Below are positions 47,564 to 57,801 of a stretch of 64,000 nucleotides of DNA, in pieces. The stretch covers positions 51,234-115,233 of the forward strand of contig CAITEC010000062.1 of the NCBI GenBank assembly GCA_903891325.1, given 5' to 3'. Source of the DNA: an uncultured Opitutaceae bacterium (lineage in GTDB: Bacteria; Verrucomicrobiota; Verrucomicrobiia; Opitutales; Opitutaceae). A model generated the notes under the pieces. The model was not told the DNA's origin and did no database searches. It worked only from the letters and a program-made list of their open reading frames with translations. How positions within the stretch are numbered: the first letter of the stretch is position 1; every line of letters begins with the position of its first letter. Made by a program: the position numbers and the translations under genes.

Positions 47564-49960
47564 ATGGCGCCCCCTTCCCCGCCCGAATTGCCAGCCTGGG
47601 TCCGCAGGCTGACCGGGTATTGGGCCGCGGCGGCCGTCCTCGCGGCGTTCTGGGGCCTGATGCTCGCGAGCCTGTCCAGGAAGTCCCTCACCTTCGACGA
47701 GATGGGGCATGCGACCGCCGGCTACACCTACTGGCGCTTCAACGATTACCGGCTCGACCCGGAGAACGGTAACCTGCCCCAGCGCGTCGCCGCCCTCCCG
47801 CTCCTGGGCGGCGGGTTCGCCTTTCCGTCCCTGGATTCGGACGCGTGGCGCCAGTCCGACTTCTGGCCGCTGGGGTACCCGTGGTTCAACAAGATGGGCA
47901 ACGATGCGTCCGCCATGCTCGCGCGCGGGCGGGCCGCGTGCGGGCTGATGGCCGTGGCGGTTGGATTCCTGGTCTGGAGGTGCTCGCGCCGGCTCCATGG
48001 GCCCGCAGGGGGGATGCTCTCCCTGATCTTGCTCGTGCTCAGCCCCACCCTCCTGGCCAATGGCGCGCTGATGACATCGGACACCGCCTGCGCGCTGTTC
48101 TTCCTGGCATCCTGCCTGGCGTGCTGGGCGATGCTGCAGCGCCTGACACCGGCGACCATCGCCCTGAGCGGCCTCGCCATGGGCGGCCTCTTCGTGACCA
48201 AGGCTTCGGCCGTCCTGATCGTCCCGATGGCGCTGGTCATGCTCGCCGCGCGCCTGTTCGACGGCCGGCCCCTTCCCGTCGCGTTCGGCCGCGCGCGGGA
48301 GCTCGCCGGGCGCGGCCGCCAGACCGCCGCCTTTGCCGGGGCGATCCTCGCGCATGTCGTGATCGTGATGGCGGTCATCTGGGGATTCTACGGATTTCGC
48401 TACGCGGCTTTCTCGGACTCCCAACCGGGGCGCGATGCAGCGGGCGACCAGCACATGTACAGCACCTGGGAGGAGCGGGTGGGCAAACCCCTGCTTCCGG
48501 CCCTGCTCAAGCCCCTGCGTCTGTCCCCGGACCAGACGCGCGCCGTCGTCCAACTCCTCCGCGAGCGAGCGATCGTCACCAACGTCTGGACTTGGGACGC
48601 CCTCCGCGCGATCCCCGTCATCGAGGAGACGATCCTGACCCCCGGCCAAGCCCGGGAGCTGGAGCGGGAAAGGGCGGAACCCCCGCACGGCCTGGTCCCC
48701 CGCGTGATGGACTGGGCCCGCAATGAACGGCTCCTTCCGGAGTCCTACCTATTCGGAATGGCGCGAGTCCTGAATGCGGCGCAAATCCGCCAGGCCTTCC
48801 TGAACGGGGAGTATAGCGTGCACGGCTGGGTGCGCTTCTTCCCCTACACGGTCCTGGTCAAGACGCCCCTGCCGGTGTTCGGCGTGATCCTGCTCGCGAT
48901 CGCCGCCGCCCTGCGGCGGCCGCTCCGGCGCACCCTTTACGACACCATTCCCCTGTGGACCCTCCTCGCCGTCTATTGGGCCGTCTTCCTTCACTCCTCC
49001 CTGAATATCGGGCACCGGCACATCCTCGCCACCTATCCGCCGCTCTTCATCCTTTGCGGCGGGGCCGCCGACTGGCTGCTGTCCCGGCGCCGGATTGTCG
49101 CCGCGGCGCTGGTCGCGCTCATGGTCCTCCTCACCGCCGAGGTCCTCTGCCGCTTTCCCAACTACCTGGCCTATTTCAACACGATCGCCGGCGGCCCCGC
49201 CAACGGCTACCGCCACCTCGTCGACAGTTCGCTCGACTGGGGACAGGACCTGCCCGGGGTCGCGGGCTATGTGGGCGAGCATCACCTCACCGGCCCCACC
49301 TACCTCTCCTACTTCGGGGCGGCCGATCCGGCCTATTATCACGTCCCGTCCCGGCTGCTGTATTCGTTCGGCTTCACGATCTCCGATCCGATGCCCACTC
49401 CCGTCTTTGTCGCCCCCGTGCCTCCCGGCGGGCTCGACGAAACGCGGGGAAAAGTCCTGCGGGAGAATCCCGGACTCGAGCTCGCCGGCACGGGGACGGG
49501 CGGCGACGGCGAAGTTGCCGTCTTCCTGGTGAAGCCGGCCGCCCTCCGGCTCTCGGGCGGGACGTATTTCATCAGCGCCACCCAGCTCCAGACGCTCCAA
49601 TTTGACATGGGAGGCCCCTGGGGACCGTGGAACGACCGCTTTGAGGCGACCTACCAGCGGGTCCTCGCCGCAATCAGGCCGCTGCTCGCCGACGACCCGG
49701 CCGCCCGGTGGGCGGCCTTCACGCGACGGCCGATCAACGAGTGGCTGGATCTCTTTTACGACTACGAGCAGTACCGCTTCGCCCGGCTGGCCGCCTACCT
49801 GCGGCGGAGGGAGCCCGACGACGAGATCGGCTACTCGATCCTCGTCTACCGCCTGACAGACGACGACATCTCTCGCGCGCTCGACGGCCCGCAGCCGGAG
49901 CATGGGAAGGATGTTCTTCGGCTGTTAGATGCGTCAACGCGATTAGGCCCGGCAAATTAG
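47564..49960 (+). CDS. GT39/ArnT-like membrane glycosyltransferase
   Basis: The protein has 798 residues. The first extracytoplasmic loop holds the acidic pair of GT-C enzymes (KSLTFDEMGHATAGYTYWRF). About ten membrane helices follow, then LNIGHRHILATYPPLFIL and a large soluble C-terminal part (about 520-798). Members move sugars from lipid-phosphate donors onto proteins or lipids in the periplasm. The substrate is unknown. The ATG at 47564 follows TTCGCCC without a Shine-Dalgarno sequence. It is followed by a family 3 palindromic element that separates it from the convergent binding-protein gene. Confidence 0.8.
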   Translation: MAPPSPPELPAWVRRLTGYWAAAAVLAAFWGLMLASLSRKSLTFDEMGHATAGYTYWRFNDYRLDPENGNLPQRVAALPLLGGGFAFPSLDSDAWRQSDFWPLGYPWFNKMGNDASAMLARGRAACGLMAVAVGFLVWRCSRRLHGPAGGMLSLILLVLSPTLLANGALMTSDTACALFFLASCLACWAMLQRLTPATIALSGLAMGGLFVTKASAVLIVPMALVMLAARLFDGRPLPVAFGRARELAGRGRQTAAFAGAILAHVVIVMAVIWGFYGFRYAAFSDSQPGRDAAGDQHMYSTWEERVGKPLLPALLKPLRLSPDQTRAVVQLLRERAIVTNVWTWDALRAIPVIEETILTPGQARELERERAEPPHGLVPRVMDWARNERLLPESYLFGMARVLNAAQIRQAFLNGEYSVHGWVRFFPYTVLVKTPLPVFGVILLAIAAALRRPLRRTLYDTIPLWTLLAVYWAVFLHSSLNIGHRHILATYPPLFILCGGAADWLLSRRRIVAAALVALMVLLTAEVLCRFPNYLAYFNTIAGGPANGYRHLVDSSLDWGQDLPGVAGYVGEHHLTGPTYLSYFGAADPAYYHVPSRLLYSFGFTISDPMPTPVFVAPVPPGGLDETRGKVLRENPGLELAGTGTGGDGEVAVFLVKPAALRLSGGTYFISATQLQTLQFDMGGPWGPWNDRFEATYQRVLAAIRPLLADDPAARWAAFTRRPINEWLDLFYDYEQYRFARLAAYLRRREPDDEIGYSILVYRLTDDDISRALDGPQPEHGKDVLRLLDASTRLGPAN

Positions 49961-49965
49961 ATTCC

Positions 49966-50040
49966 GATGTAGCCGGCCTCCCAGAGGCCGGATGCTTGGG
50001 GTCCTATCAATACACCGGCCTCTGGGAGGCCGGCTACATC
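49966..50040. repeat. Double-hairpin repeat family 3, copy 1
   Basis: The element is 75 bp with perfect 26-bp terminal inverted repeats (49966-49991 and 50015-50040). Each arm is itself a palindrome, ccggcctc-cca-gaggccgg, preceded by gatgtag. The copy at 58416-58520 has the same plan with paired base changes. It sits between convergent genes and could stop transcription from both sides. Confidence 0.85.
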
Positions 50041-50069
50041 AAGTCTCCAAGGCTTCAAGTTTCTGATTC

Positions 50070-51026
50070 TTAAAACGGATGCAGTTGCCCCGCAATTACC
50101 GGATCATTCCAGTTCTCCGGCGTCACCAGAGCCAGCTTCGTCCGGATGACAGCGGGCACCTTCTCCCCGCGGATCGCGGCGACCACGGTCTTCACCCCGA
50201 GATAGCCCATCGCGAAGGGATCCTGGATCACCAGGCCCTGGATATCCCCCGCCTTCAACCCGCCCAGAAGGGTGTCTCCCGAGTCGAAGCCGACAAACTT
50301 CACCTTGCCGCCCGCCAGTCCGGCGTCGCGCAGCGCCAGAAGCATCCCGGTCGCCGAGGACTCGTTTGACGCGAAGACCCCGTTCACCACGGCGCCGAAG
50401 CGGTTGAGAAGATTCTCGGATGTGCGCCGGGCCGTGTCCCGGGTCGCGCCGCCGTACTGGTCGGTCGAGATCAGCTCGATCCCCGGAAAGTCCCGCCGCA
50501 TGACCTCGAGGAAACCTGCCTCCCGCTCCTCGGTGGCCGACGACCCGGCCTGGCAGCGCAGCAGGATGACCTTGCCCTTGCCGCCGAGGAGGGCCCCGAG
50601 CCGGCGCGCACCGAGCCGCCCGCCCTCGCGGTTGTCGGTGGCGACAAAGCTGGCGGGAAGGGGCGATCGCAGCGCCGAGCCGATGATGACAACGGGGATC
50701 CGCGCGCTCACCGCCTCCTCGACCGGCGGCACGAGCGCCCGGCTGTCCAGCGGCGCCAGCACGATCCCGCTTACCTGGCGGCCGACAAAATTCTCGACCA
50801 CCTGGATCTGCTGGTCGCGGTCGTCCTCGCGCAGCGGGCCCTTCCAGATGACCCGGACGGGAATGCCATCCACTCCCAGCTCGCGCTCCGCCTTCAGGGC
50901 CCCGGCGTGGACCCCCTTCCAGAATTCGTGCGTCGCCCCCATGGGGACAACGGCGATATCGAGGGTATCCGCCGCGCGGGCAAGGGGAACGGCGAGGCCG
51001 AGGAGGAGCAGCAGGTGGGGTTTCAA
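50070..51026 (-). CDS. Ribose-type periplasmic sugar-binding protein
   Basis: The protein has 318 residues with signal peptide (LLLLLGLAVPLARAA). It is a close paralogue of 6148-7137, with the same fold and motifs (IAVVPMGATHEFWKGVHAG, VATDNREGGRLGARRLG, VKFVGFDSGDT). The start is TTG at 51026. No ABC permease or ATPase gene accompanies it. It is expected to bind a monosaccharide or cyclitol in the periplasm and either work with a distant transporter or signal. It diverges from queH, with a 150-bp-type repeat in the 280-base gap. Confidence 0.85.
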   Translation of the reverse strand: MKPHLLLLLGLAVPLARAADTLDIAVVPMGATHEFWKGVHAGALKAERELGVDGIPVRVIWKGPLREDDRDQQIQVVENFVGRQVSGIVLAPLDSRALVPPVEEAVSARIPVVIIGSALRSPLPASFVATDNREGGRLGARRLGALLGGKGKVILLRCQAGSSATEEREAGFLEVMRRDFPGIELISTDQYGGATRDTARRTSENLLNRFGAVVNGVFASNESSATGMLLALRDAGLAGGKVKFVGFDSGDTLLGGLKAGDIQGLVIQDPFAMGYLGVKTVVAAIRGEKVPAVIRTKLALVTPENWNDPVIAGQLHPF

Positions 51027-51095
51027 GTCTATCCCGACCCTCTCACCCCCCCCAGCCGAAGGTCAATTATCTTCAAATCCGAAAGCTCTTGGCGC

Positions 51096-51252
51096 TGGCC
51101 GCAATCGACCCGGAGGGCCTCCGGAGCGGCATTAGCGAAGCTCATTGGTCGCCTCTTGCCGGACCCCCATGAGGCGGGCCGGCGGTGTGGCGGCCAGATT
51201 GAGCCTTGCGCAGCGGAGCCGCGGAGGGGGTCCTCCGGGTCGATTGTGGCCA
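51096..51252. repeat. 150-bp structured palindromic element, copy 2
   Basis: The element is 157 bp. Ends are tggccgcaatcgacccggag at 51096-51115 and its near-complement at 51233-51252. It matches copy 1 (14723-14872) along its whole length. Where copy 1 has gaacc/ggttc, this copy has gaccc/gggtc, so the pairing is kept. The inner stem changes from gccgtcc/ggacggc to gccgg/ccggc. It occupies the divergent intergenic region between the binding-protein and queH genes. Confidence 0.85.
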
Positions 51253-51306
51253 GGGCTAGCCTCACCTGAATTGACTCATCCCGCCATTCCTATTCGATAG
51301 CCTCCC

Positions 51307-51963
51307 GTGCCCGAAACGCAGCGCCAGATCCTCATCCCGCCGAACGGCCACCGAAGGGTGCTGCTGCACTCCTGCTGTGCGCCCTGCTCGGGCGAGGTGA
51401 TGGAGGCGATGGCGGCGTCGGGGATCGACTATACGATCTATTTCTACAATCCGAACATCCACCCCCGCGAGGAGTATGAGCTGCGGAAGAGCGAGAACAT
51501 CCGCTTTGCGGAAAAGGCCGGGATCCCCTTCGTCGACGCGGATTACGACACCGACAACTGGTTCGCCCGCGCCCGCGGGCTGGAGTGGGAGCCGGAGCGG
51601 GGCGCGCGCTGCTCGATGTGCTTCGACATGCGCTTCGAGCGGACCGCCCTCTATGCCCACGAGAACGGGTTTCCCGTAATAACCAGCTGCCTCGGGCTCT
51701 CGCGCTGGAAGGACATGGACCAGATCAACGCGAGCGGCGAGCGCTCCGCGGCAAAGTACCCGGGCGTCACCTACTGGACCCACAACTGGCGGAAGATGGG
51801 CGGCGCAAACCGGATGATCGAGATCTCCAAGCGGGAGCAATTCTACCAGCAGGAGTACTGCGGCTGCGTCTACTCGCTGCGGGACACGAACCAATGGCGC
51901 GCGGAAAAGGGCAGGGAGAAGATCGTCCGCGGCGAGAAATTCTACGGAGAAACAACCCCATAA
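51307..51963 (+). CDS. queH: Epoxyqueuosine reductase QueH
   Basis: The protein has 218 residues, the normal QueH length. The cysteine signature is complete: HSCCAPC (C23, C24), CSMC (C102, C105) and YCGC (C185, C187), which bind an iron-sulfur cluster and extra iron. QueH reduces epoxyqueuosine in tRNA to queuosine without cobalamin. The start is GTG at 51307. The stop TAA shares bases with the ATA at the start of the GH106 frame. Its place ahead of a rhamnosidase and B12 genes has no obvious metabolic logic. Confidence 0.92.
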   Translation: MPETQRQILIPPNGHRRVLLHSCCAPCSGEVMEAMAASGIDYTIYFYNPNIHPREEYELRKSENIRFAEKAGIPFVDADYDTDNWFARARGLEWEPERGARCSMCFDMRFERTALYAHENGFPVITSCLGLSRWKDMDQINASGERSAAKYPGVTYWTHNWRKMGGANRMIEISKREQFYQQEYCGCVYSLRDTNQWRAEKGREKIVRGEKFYGETTP

Positions 51964-54900
51964 ACACCGAGACGCTCTACCAGGCCTTCCGGGACCCGCC
52001 GGCCTCCTACTCCATCAGCCCGTACTGGTTCTGGAACGGACGGATCACCGGGGCGGAATCCCGCCGGCAGATCGCCGAAATGGTCCGCCAGGGGGTCCGA
52101 GCCGTCGTCGTCTTCAACTGGGCCGGGCTTGAGCCCGCCTATCTCACCGAGGCGTACTGGGAACAGGTCGGCCTGGCCCTGGAAGCCGCCCGCGAGGCCG
52201 GGCTGACCCTCAACTTTGCCGACGAGTGGCTCTGGCCCAGCGGCGAGGCCTGGGTCTACACCTCCCCGGAGCGGGAACCCAGCCGCGTCCTCCAGCTCCA
52301 TCCGGAATACCGGATGCGCCGGCTCACCTGCCGCCAGGCCGATCCCGCGCTGCCGCTCACCCTGGACCCGGACACCGAGGCGGTCGTCGCCGCCCGCGTG
52401 GACGGCGCCGGTGTGATCGACGAGGATTCGCTGCTGCTCCTCCCGGCGGGCGACGCCCCGTCCTGGAACCCCCCCGGCCCGGGCTGGAGGCTCTTCATCT
52501 ACACGCTCGTTGCGGTGACCGAGCGCGGCGTCCGCGTGGACCTCATGAATCCCGCCGCCGTCCGGGTCTTCATCGAGCAGGCCTACGAGCCCTTCGCCCG
52601 GCGCTTTCCCGAGCACCTGGGCACGACGATCCGGTTCTTTGTCAGCGACCACGAGGGAACCTACGGCTCGCCCCTCGCCTACACCCCCGCCCTCTGGGAC
52701 GAGTTCGGGAAGCGCCACGGCTACGACCTGCGCCGCTTCCTGCCGCTCGCCGAGCGCAATTCCCCCCGCGCGGAGCAGGTCAGGCAGGACTACCTCGGGA
52801 CGGTCTCCGAGCTCTACGCCTCCTCCCTCATCGGGCAGGTCACCGAGTGGTGCTCCCGGCACGGGGTCGAGCACGGGCACTCGGACATCGAGGAGAGCAT
52901 CCGCTTCCAGGTGATGTGGGTCGGCGACATGTTCCGGCTCTGGCGCGCTGCGAGCATCATCTACTTCGACGCCCTGATCGAGCGCGGGCGGATGCCGGTG
53001 GATTTCATGGAGGCCGCGTCGGTGGCCCACTTCGAGGGAAGGCCGCTCGTCGTCGAGAACCAGGGCCTCACCGGATTTGATTCCTACTGGAGCCTGGAGA
53101 AGGCCCGGCTGGGGACCAACATGTGCCTGCTCTGGGGCGTCAACCGGCTGATGCCGCATTATTTCGAGTACGACCCCGTCCACGTGCAGTATCCGCCGAG
53201 CTGGTTCCTCGCCCAGCCGCTCTGGCCCTTCTTCCACCACTACGCGGACGTCGGCCGGCGCGGTCTGTTCATGAACTCGATGGGCCGCGACAGCGCCTCG
53301 CTCATCCTCTACCACCCGCTGGAGAGCGCCCATGCGAACGCGGGCAGCCTGCTCAGCGAGACCGACCGGCCGGTATTTCCCTGGAAAAGCCTCATGGACC
53401 GGACCCAGGAGATCTACTCGGCGCTCCTGCTCCAGATTCCCCGGGAGGGATGGGCCTTCCACATCATGGACGCCCACTACATGGCGCGGGCGGCGGTTTC
53501 CGGTTCCCGGCTGGAACTGGCGGGCGAGCGCTTCTCCGTCCTGATCCTCCCGCCCATGACCCACATCGCGCCGGAGTCCGCCGCAAAGATCCGGGCCTTC
53601 GCCGAGGCGGGCGGGCGCGTCTTTGCGCTCGGCCCGCAGCCCGAGGCGCTCGCGGCGGTGCGGATGACCCGGCTTCCGGTCGGCGACCATCCCTGGTTCA
53701 TGCAGAGCCTCGACTATACCCGCCGGATCGAGATCCCGGCGGGGGTCAAGGCCGACCTGGCCCCGCTCTTTGCCGCAATCCGCGCGGTCGTGCCGCCGGA
53801 GGTCGAGGTCGTGTCGGGGAGCCGCGATGACATTTATTTCGCCCGGCGGCACGACGGCGACACCGAGTGGTTCTGGTCGGTGAACGACACGACGGAGCCC
53901 CGCCGGATTACCGTGCGCTTTCCCAATGCGGGCGTCTTTGAAAGGTGGGATGCGGAAACCGGCGAGCGGACGACGCTCGCGGCGGGCGGCCGCGAGGTGA
54001 CGCTCGATTTCGGGCCCTCCGACGCCTACTTCGTCGTCCGCCATCCGGGCCCGGCGGTCGCCCCTGCGGTCCCGCGGGGAAATCGGCGGACGCTCCTGGA
54101 TCTCCCCCGCGAGGGCTGGCTCTTCGCGCCTGACGCGCCGGTGCGGGTGCCCTACGCGCGGGTGGAGGGCGCGACCGAGCCGGTGTGGCTCTCCCCCGAG
54201 CGGCTGGCTCAGCGCGATTGGTGGATTGCCGGACCCTACCCGGACGCCGACGGGCAGGGCCTGTTCGACGTCTTTCCCCCGGAGGCGGGCTTCCGGCAGG
54301 GCGACCCCGCGTGGAAATGGTGCGAGTCGCAGGACCCGGCGGTCGAGCCCCTGAAGATGTATTTCGGCGAACAGCTCGACTTCCACGAATGGTCCAATCC
54401 CCACCCCGAGCGCTGCGGCGTCTATTACGCCGCCGTGTCCGTCTGGTCCCCCGACGACCGCTCCGGGTTCGCAGCGGTCGCCGTCGCGGAGAGCGTGCGG
54501 TTCTGGTGGAACGGGACGCTCGAGTTGACCGAGCGCCCCCACTTTCCCTTCATCCACCTCAGGGACTGCTGGGCCACCCGCGTGCCGATCAGGATCCAGG
54601 GGGGCTGGAATACCGTGCTGCTCAAGGTCGGCCCGAGCGGCGCGGGGCCGACCGGTTTTCTTTTCCGGATCTGCGACGACAAGGGCGACACGATGCGCGA
54701 CCTCGTGTACTCGAGGGATGCCACCCTGCCCGGGCCCCGAGCCGTCCGCAGGGTGCGCCTGTCGGTCGAGGCCCCGCCCGGAACCGCGGAGGGCGCCGTC
54801 TCGCTTGAGCTGCCCGAGGACGCGATTCCCGAGCGGCCCTTCGTCTTTTCGCCGAAGCCCGCGCCGGTGCCGCTGGCCTCGTGGACGGACTCCACCCTCG

Positions 54901-55265
54901 CCCACTACTCGGGCTCGGCCGTCTACGAGCGCAGCTTCCGGCTCGAAGCGCTTCCGCCGGGCCGGCTCATCCTGGACCTCGGCGCCGTCGGCCTGGCCGC
55001 CGCGGTCTGGATCAACGGCGCGAAGGTCGGCGAGCGGGCCTGGCGCCCGCACGAGCTCGACATCACGGCGGCCGTGCGGCCGGGCGACAATCTCCTGAGG
55101 ATCCAGGTCGCCAATTCCGACGCCGGGTGGATGGCCCAAGGCCCCGCGGTCTACCAGCGGAAGGCATTTTGGTCGACGGACTTCGACACGGAGCTCGACC
55201 GTTTGAAGACGCTGCGGCCCAATGGCCTGGAGGGTCCGGTGCGGATACTCATCGCCGAGGGCTGA
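51960..55265 (+). CDS. GH106-like alpha-L-rhamnosidase
   Basis: The protein has about 1101 residues if translation starts at ATA 51960. The N-terminus [20 protein letters not shown] and [20 protein letters not shown] follow the pattern of GH106 enzymes. So do [28 protein letters not shown] and the C-terminal galactose-binding-like domains. No ATG, GTG or TTG exists between the queH stop and this conserved start. The ATA overlaps the queH TAA (ATAA), exactly where an ATGA overlap would be expected. No signal peptide is evident. It should release alpha-L-rhamnose from pectin-type fragments. Confidence 0.8.
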   Translation: MNTETLYQAFRDPPASYSISPYWFWNGRITGAESRRQIAEMVRQGVRAVVVFNWAGLEPAYLTEAYWEQVGLALEAAREAGLTLNFADEWLWPSGEAWVYTSPEREPSRVLQLHPEYRMRRLTCRQADPALPLTLDPDTEAVVAARVDGAGVIDEDSLLLLPAGDAPSWNPPGPGWRLFIYTLVAVTERGVRVDLMNPAAVRVFIEQAYEPFARRFPEHLGTTIRFFVSDHEGTYGSPLAYTPALWDEFGKRHGYDLRRFLPLAERNSPRAEQVRQDYLGTVSELYASSLIGQVTEWCSRHGVEHGHSDIEESIRFQVMWVGDMFRLWRAASIIYFDALIERGRMPVDFMEAASVAHFEGRPLVVENQGLTGFDSYWSLEKARLGTNMCLLWGVNRLMPHYFEYDPVHVQYPPSWFLAQPLWPFFHHYADVGRRGLFMNSMGRDSASLILYHPLESAHANAGSLLSETDRPVFPWKSLMDRTQEIYSALLLQIPREGWAFHIMDAHYMARAAVSGSRLELAGERFSVLILPPMTHIAPESAAKIRAFAEAGGRVFALGPQPEALAAVRMTRLPVGDHPWFMQSLDYTRRIEIPAGVKADLAPLFAAIRAVVPPEVEVVSGSRDDIYFARRHDGDTEWFWSVNDTTEPRRITVRFPNAGVFERWDAETGERTTLAAGGREVTLDFGPSDAYFVVRHPGPAVAPAVPRGNRRTLLDLPREGWLFAPDAPVRVPYARVEGATEPVWLSPERLAQRDWWIAGPYPDADGQGLFDVFPPEAGFRQGDPAWKWCESQDPAVEPLKMYFGEQLDFHEWSNPHPERCGVYYAAVSVWSPDDRSGFAAVAVAESVRFWWNGTLELTERPHFPFIHLRDCWATRVPIRIQGGWNTVLLKVGPSGAGPTGFLFRICDDKGDTMRDLVYSRDATLPGPRAVRRVRLSVEAPPGTAEGAVSLELPEDAIPERPFVFSPKPAPVPLASWTDSTLAHYSGSAVYERSFRLEALPPGRLILDLGAVGLAAAVWINGAKVGERAWRPHELDITAAVRPGDNLLRIQVANSDAGWMAQGPAVYQRKAFWSTDFDTELDRLKTLRPNGLEGPVRILIAEG

Positions 55266-55274
55266 TTTCCGGCC

Positions 55275-56114
55275 ATGCGATTTTCCGCCCGGCTCCTGGT
55301 CATCCTCCTCCTGGCGGCGCCCGCGCTTCACGCAGGCCAGCGCGTTGTTTCGCAGACGGTCGGGACCGACGAGCTTCTGCTCGCCCTTGCCGACCCCGGG
55401 CAGATTGCCGCTCTCAGCCAGCTCGCCTCCAATCCCGACTACTCGGCCGTGGCGGACGAGGCGCGGGCCTATCCCGGCCTCCAGCCCAACGGTGACGCCG
55501 AGTCCATCCTCCGCTACCGCCCCACCCTCGTCCTGTGCTCGGATTACAGCCGCGCCGAACTGGTCGCGCAGCTCCGGCGCGCGGGCGTCCGCGTGCTCGT
55601 CTTCGACAAGTACCTCACCATGGACGAGGTTTACGCGAATCTTCGCCGCCTGGGGGCCGAGCTCGGGGAGGGATCCCGCGCGAGCGGGCTGATTGCCCGC
55701 TGCCAGGCGCGGATCGCCCGGCTCGACGCCCTCCTCCGCGGAGTTGCTCCGATCCGCGTCATCGCCCCGTCAATCTACGGCGTGATCCCGGGGACGGGCA
55801 CGACCTTCCAGGAGATGTGCGACCACGCCGGCGCGATCAACCTCGCAGGGACCCTGGGCGGGCTGCGCGGGCACTCCGCCCCGCCCGTCGAGCAGATGCT
55901 CGGCTGGCCGGTGGACCGGGTCGTCCTCACCGGAAAGAGCGTCGAGGATGCGCTCGCGCCTTTCCGCGAAATGCCTCCCTATAGCTCCATGGAAGCCGTC
56001 AAGTCCGGGCGGGCGGTCCTCCTGCCCGCCTACCAGTTGAGCTGCGTGTCCTTCCACCGGATCGAGGGCTGGGAGACGCTCGCCCGCGCCCTGCACCCGG
56101 AGGCATTCCGATGA
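55275..56114 (+). CDS. btuF: Cobalamin/iron-complex ABC transporter substrate-binding protein (BtuF-like)
   Basis: The protein has 279 residues with a signal peptide (LLVILLLAAPALHAG). The class III (BtuF/FhuD) binding fold shows VVSQTVGTDELLLALADP, ESILRYRPTLVLCSDYS and a C-terminal LSCVSFHRIEGWETLAR. With permease, ATPase and a cobalamin adenosyltransferase following, cobalamin or a precursor is the likely ligand, and a siderophore or haem is the alternative. It starts 9 bases after the GH106 stop and overlaps the permease gene by 4 bases. Confidence 0.8.
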   Translation: MRFSARLLVILLLAAPALHAGQRVVSQTVGTDELLLALADPGQIAALSQLASNPDYSAVADEARAYPGLQPNGDAESILRYRPTLVLCSDYSRAELVAQLRRAGVRVLVFDKYLTMDEVYANLRRLGAELGEGSRASGLIARCQARIARLDALLRGVAPIRVIAPSIYGVIPGTGTTFQEMCDHAGAINLAGTLGGLRGHSAPPVEQMLGWPVDRVVLTGKSVEDALAPFREMPPYSSMEAVKSGRAVLLPAYQLSCVSFHRIEGWETLARALHPEAFR

Positions 56115-57091
56115 GCCTCTCCGCCCGCCACGCGCGCTGGGTTCTCCCCGCGGCCATCCTGCTCCTGGCGACGGCCGCGCTCCTCTCGCTGGGGATCGGC
56201 GACGTGCGACTGAGCCCGGCCCGCATCTGGGCGGGGCTGCTCGACCGCGACTCGATGGCCTCGACGGTGATCTGGCAGATCCGGCTGCCCCGGGTGCTCG
56301 TCGGGGTACTGGTCGGCGCAGCCCTCGGCGCCGCCGGGCTGATCATGCAGGCCTATTTTCGGAACAGCCTGGCGAGCCCCGACCTGCTGGGCGTCAGCAC
56401 CGGCGGGGCCGCCGGCGCGTCGATCGCGATCGCCTCCGGGTGGGCGGCCATCTCGCTCTGGTCGCTTCCCGCAGCCGCCCTCGCGGGTTCCTTCCTCGCC
56501 GTCGGCGCAGTCCTCATCCTCGCCCGCCGCGGGGCGGGCACGGAGCGCCTGCTCCTGGCCGGCGTCGCCCTGAACGCGCTCCTGGGCGCGGTGACCGCCT
56601 ACATCCTCTCGGAAAGCACGGACCTGTTCCAGCGCAACGCGCAGATTCTATTCTGGCTGATGGGCGGGCTTGAGGATCGGATGGGGATGCACGTCATGAT
56701 CGCCCTGCCCATCCCGCTGGCCGCCCTGCTGCTCTGGCCCCTCGGCCGGCAGATGGACCTGCTGAGCCTCGGCGAAGCGGAGGCCCAGAGCCTCGGCGTC
56801 GACGTGCGCCGCCTGCGCCGGAGGCTGATCGCGATAGCGACGGTCCTCACCGCGACCGCGACGGCCGTGGCCGGCACGATCGGCTTCGTCGGGTTGGTCG
56901 TCCCGCACATTCTCCGGCTGATTGTCGGGCCCGAGCACCGGCGGCTGGTGCCCCTGACCCTCGTCGGCGGCGCCCTCTTCGTGCTCGTGTGCGACGTCGT
57001 CAGCCGGATGGCCGGCAACCTGCGGCTGGGCATCGTGACCGCGCTGGTCGGGGGACCCTTCTTCCTATGGCTCCTGAGACGAGAACCCTGA
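56111..57091 (+). CDS. btuC: FecCD/BtuC-type ABC transporter permease
   Basis: The protein has 326 residues and about ten membrane helices. FecCD family motifs are clear: IRLPRVLVGVLVGAALGAAG, YFRNSLASPDLLGVSTGGA, GEAEAQSLGVDVRRLRR and GTIGFVGLVVPHILRLIVG. It forms the inner-membrane channel for cobalamin-type uptake with the adjacent BtuF- and BtuD-like proteins. It overlaps the previous gene by 4 bases and the ATPase gene by 25 bases. Confidence 0.9.
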   Translation: MSLSARHARWVLPAAILLLATAALLSLGIGDVRLSPARIWAGLLDRDSMASTVIWQIRLPRVLVGVLVGAALGAAGLIMQAYFRNSLASPDLLGVSTGGAAGASIAIASGWAAISLWSLPAAALAGSFLAVGAVLILARRGAGTERLLLAGVALNALLGAVTAYILSESTDLFQRNAQILFWLMGGLEDRMGMHVMIALPIPLAALLLWPLGRQMDLLSLGEAEAQSLGVDVRRLRRRLIAIATVLTATATAVAGTIGFVGLVVPHILRLIVGPEHRRLVPLTLVGGALFVLVCDVVSRMAGNLRLGIVTALVGGPFFLWLLRREP

Positions 57092-57801
57092 TATCCCTCG
57101 AGATCGCGGGGGCGACCGTGCCGGGAAGGATCCGCGGGATCTCCCTGCGGCTGGCGCCCGGGTCGATTGTCGGCCTGGTGGGTCCCAACGGGTCCGGAAA
57201 GTCCACCCTGCTCGCGGTGGCGGCGGGAATCCTGCCGGCGACCGGCGCCGTCCTCTGGGCCGACCGGCCGATCGCCTCGCTCGATCCCCTCGAACGGGGC
57301 CGGAGCGCCGCCTGGGTGCCGCAGGAGGCCCGGTTTGAGTTTGGATTTTCCGTCCGGTCGGTTGTCGCACAGGGGCGCTTTGCGCACGGCGACGATGGGG
57401 AGGGCGTGGACGAGGCGATCGCGGCGATGGACCTGGCGGGCCTCGCCTCCCGCCCCGTCAACCGGCTCTCAGGCGGCGAGCGGCAGCGCGTCCTGATGGC
57501 GCGCGCCCTGGCGACCCGCGCGCCGCTGCAGCTCTGGGACGAACCGCTGGCCGCCCTCGACCCCCGCCACGCCCTCGAGGTGCTCTTCCTCGCCCGCCGG
57601 CTTGCCGATGCGGGATCGACCGTGCTGCTCTCGCTTCAGGACCTGCGCCTGGCCCACTGCCTCGATGCGCTCGCCCTCGTGGAGAAGGGCGCCCTGCGCA
57701 GCTTCGGGCCGCCGTCCGAGGTCCTCACCGCCGAGGCCCTCGCCAGCGTCTTTGGCGTTCGCGCCCGGACGGTCCCCGGCCTCATCTTCGAGCTACCATG
57801 A
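57067..57801 (+). CDS. btuD: ABC transporter ATP-binding protein (BtuD-like)
   Basis: The protein has 244 residues from the ATG at 57067. Walker A VGPNGSGKST, a Q-loop in WVPQEARFEFGFSV, signature LSGGERQRV and Walker B LQLWDEPLAALDP are all present. The switch position of the H-loop is unusual, reading LLSLQDLRLAH with Gln where His is usual. That is also seen in some BtuD-like proteins. It energises the preceding permease. It overlaps cobO by 4 bases (ATGA). Confidence 0.88.
   Translation: MAPETRTLISLEIAGATVPGRIRGISLRLAPGSIVGLVGPNGSGKSTLLAVAAGILPATGAVLWADRPIASLDPLERGRSAAWVPQEARFEFGFSVRSVVAQGRFAHGDDGEGVDEAIAAMDLAGLASRPVNRLSGGERQRVLMARALATRAPLQLWDEPLAALDPRHALEVLFLARRLADAGSTVLLSLQDLRLAHCLDALALVEKGALRSFGPPSEVLTAEALASVFGVRARTVPGLIFELP

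Noticed and set aside
43921..47772. Plus-strand open frame of about 1280 codons opposite the toroid, propeller and GH42-like genes
   Set aside because: Same composition artefact. The minus-strand genes have signal peptides and catalytic motifs.
55150..55274. Cobalamin riboswitch ahead of the B12 uptake genes
   Set aside because: The region is coding to 55265, and no B12-box-like sequence or room for the aptamer is found here or upstream of queH.
51942..55331. Minus-strand open frame of about 1130 codons opposite GH106
   Set aside because: It mirrors a recognisable glycosidase and shows no domain of its own.
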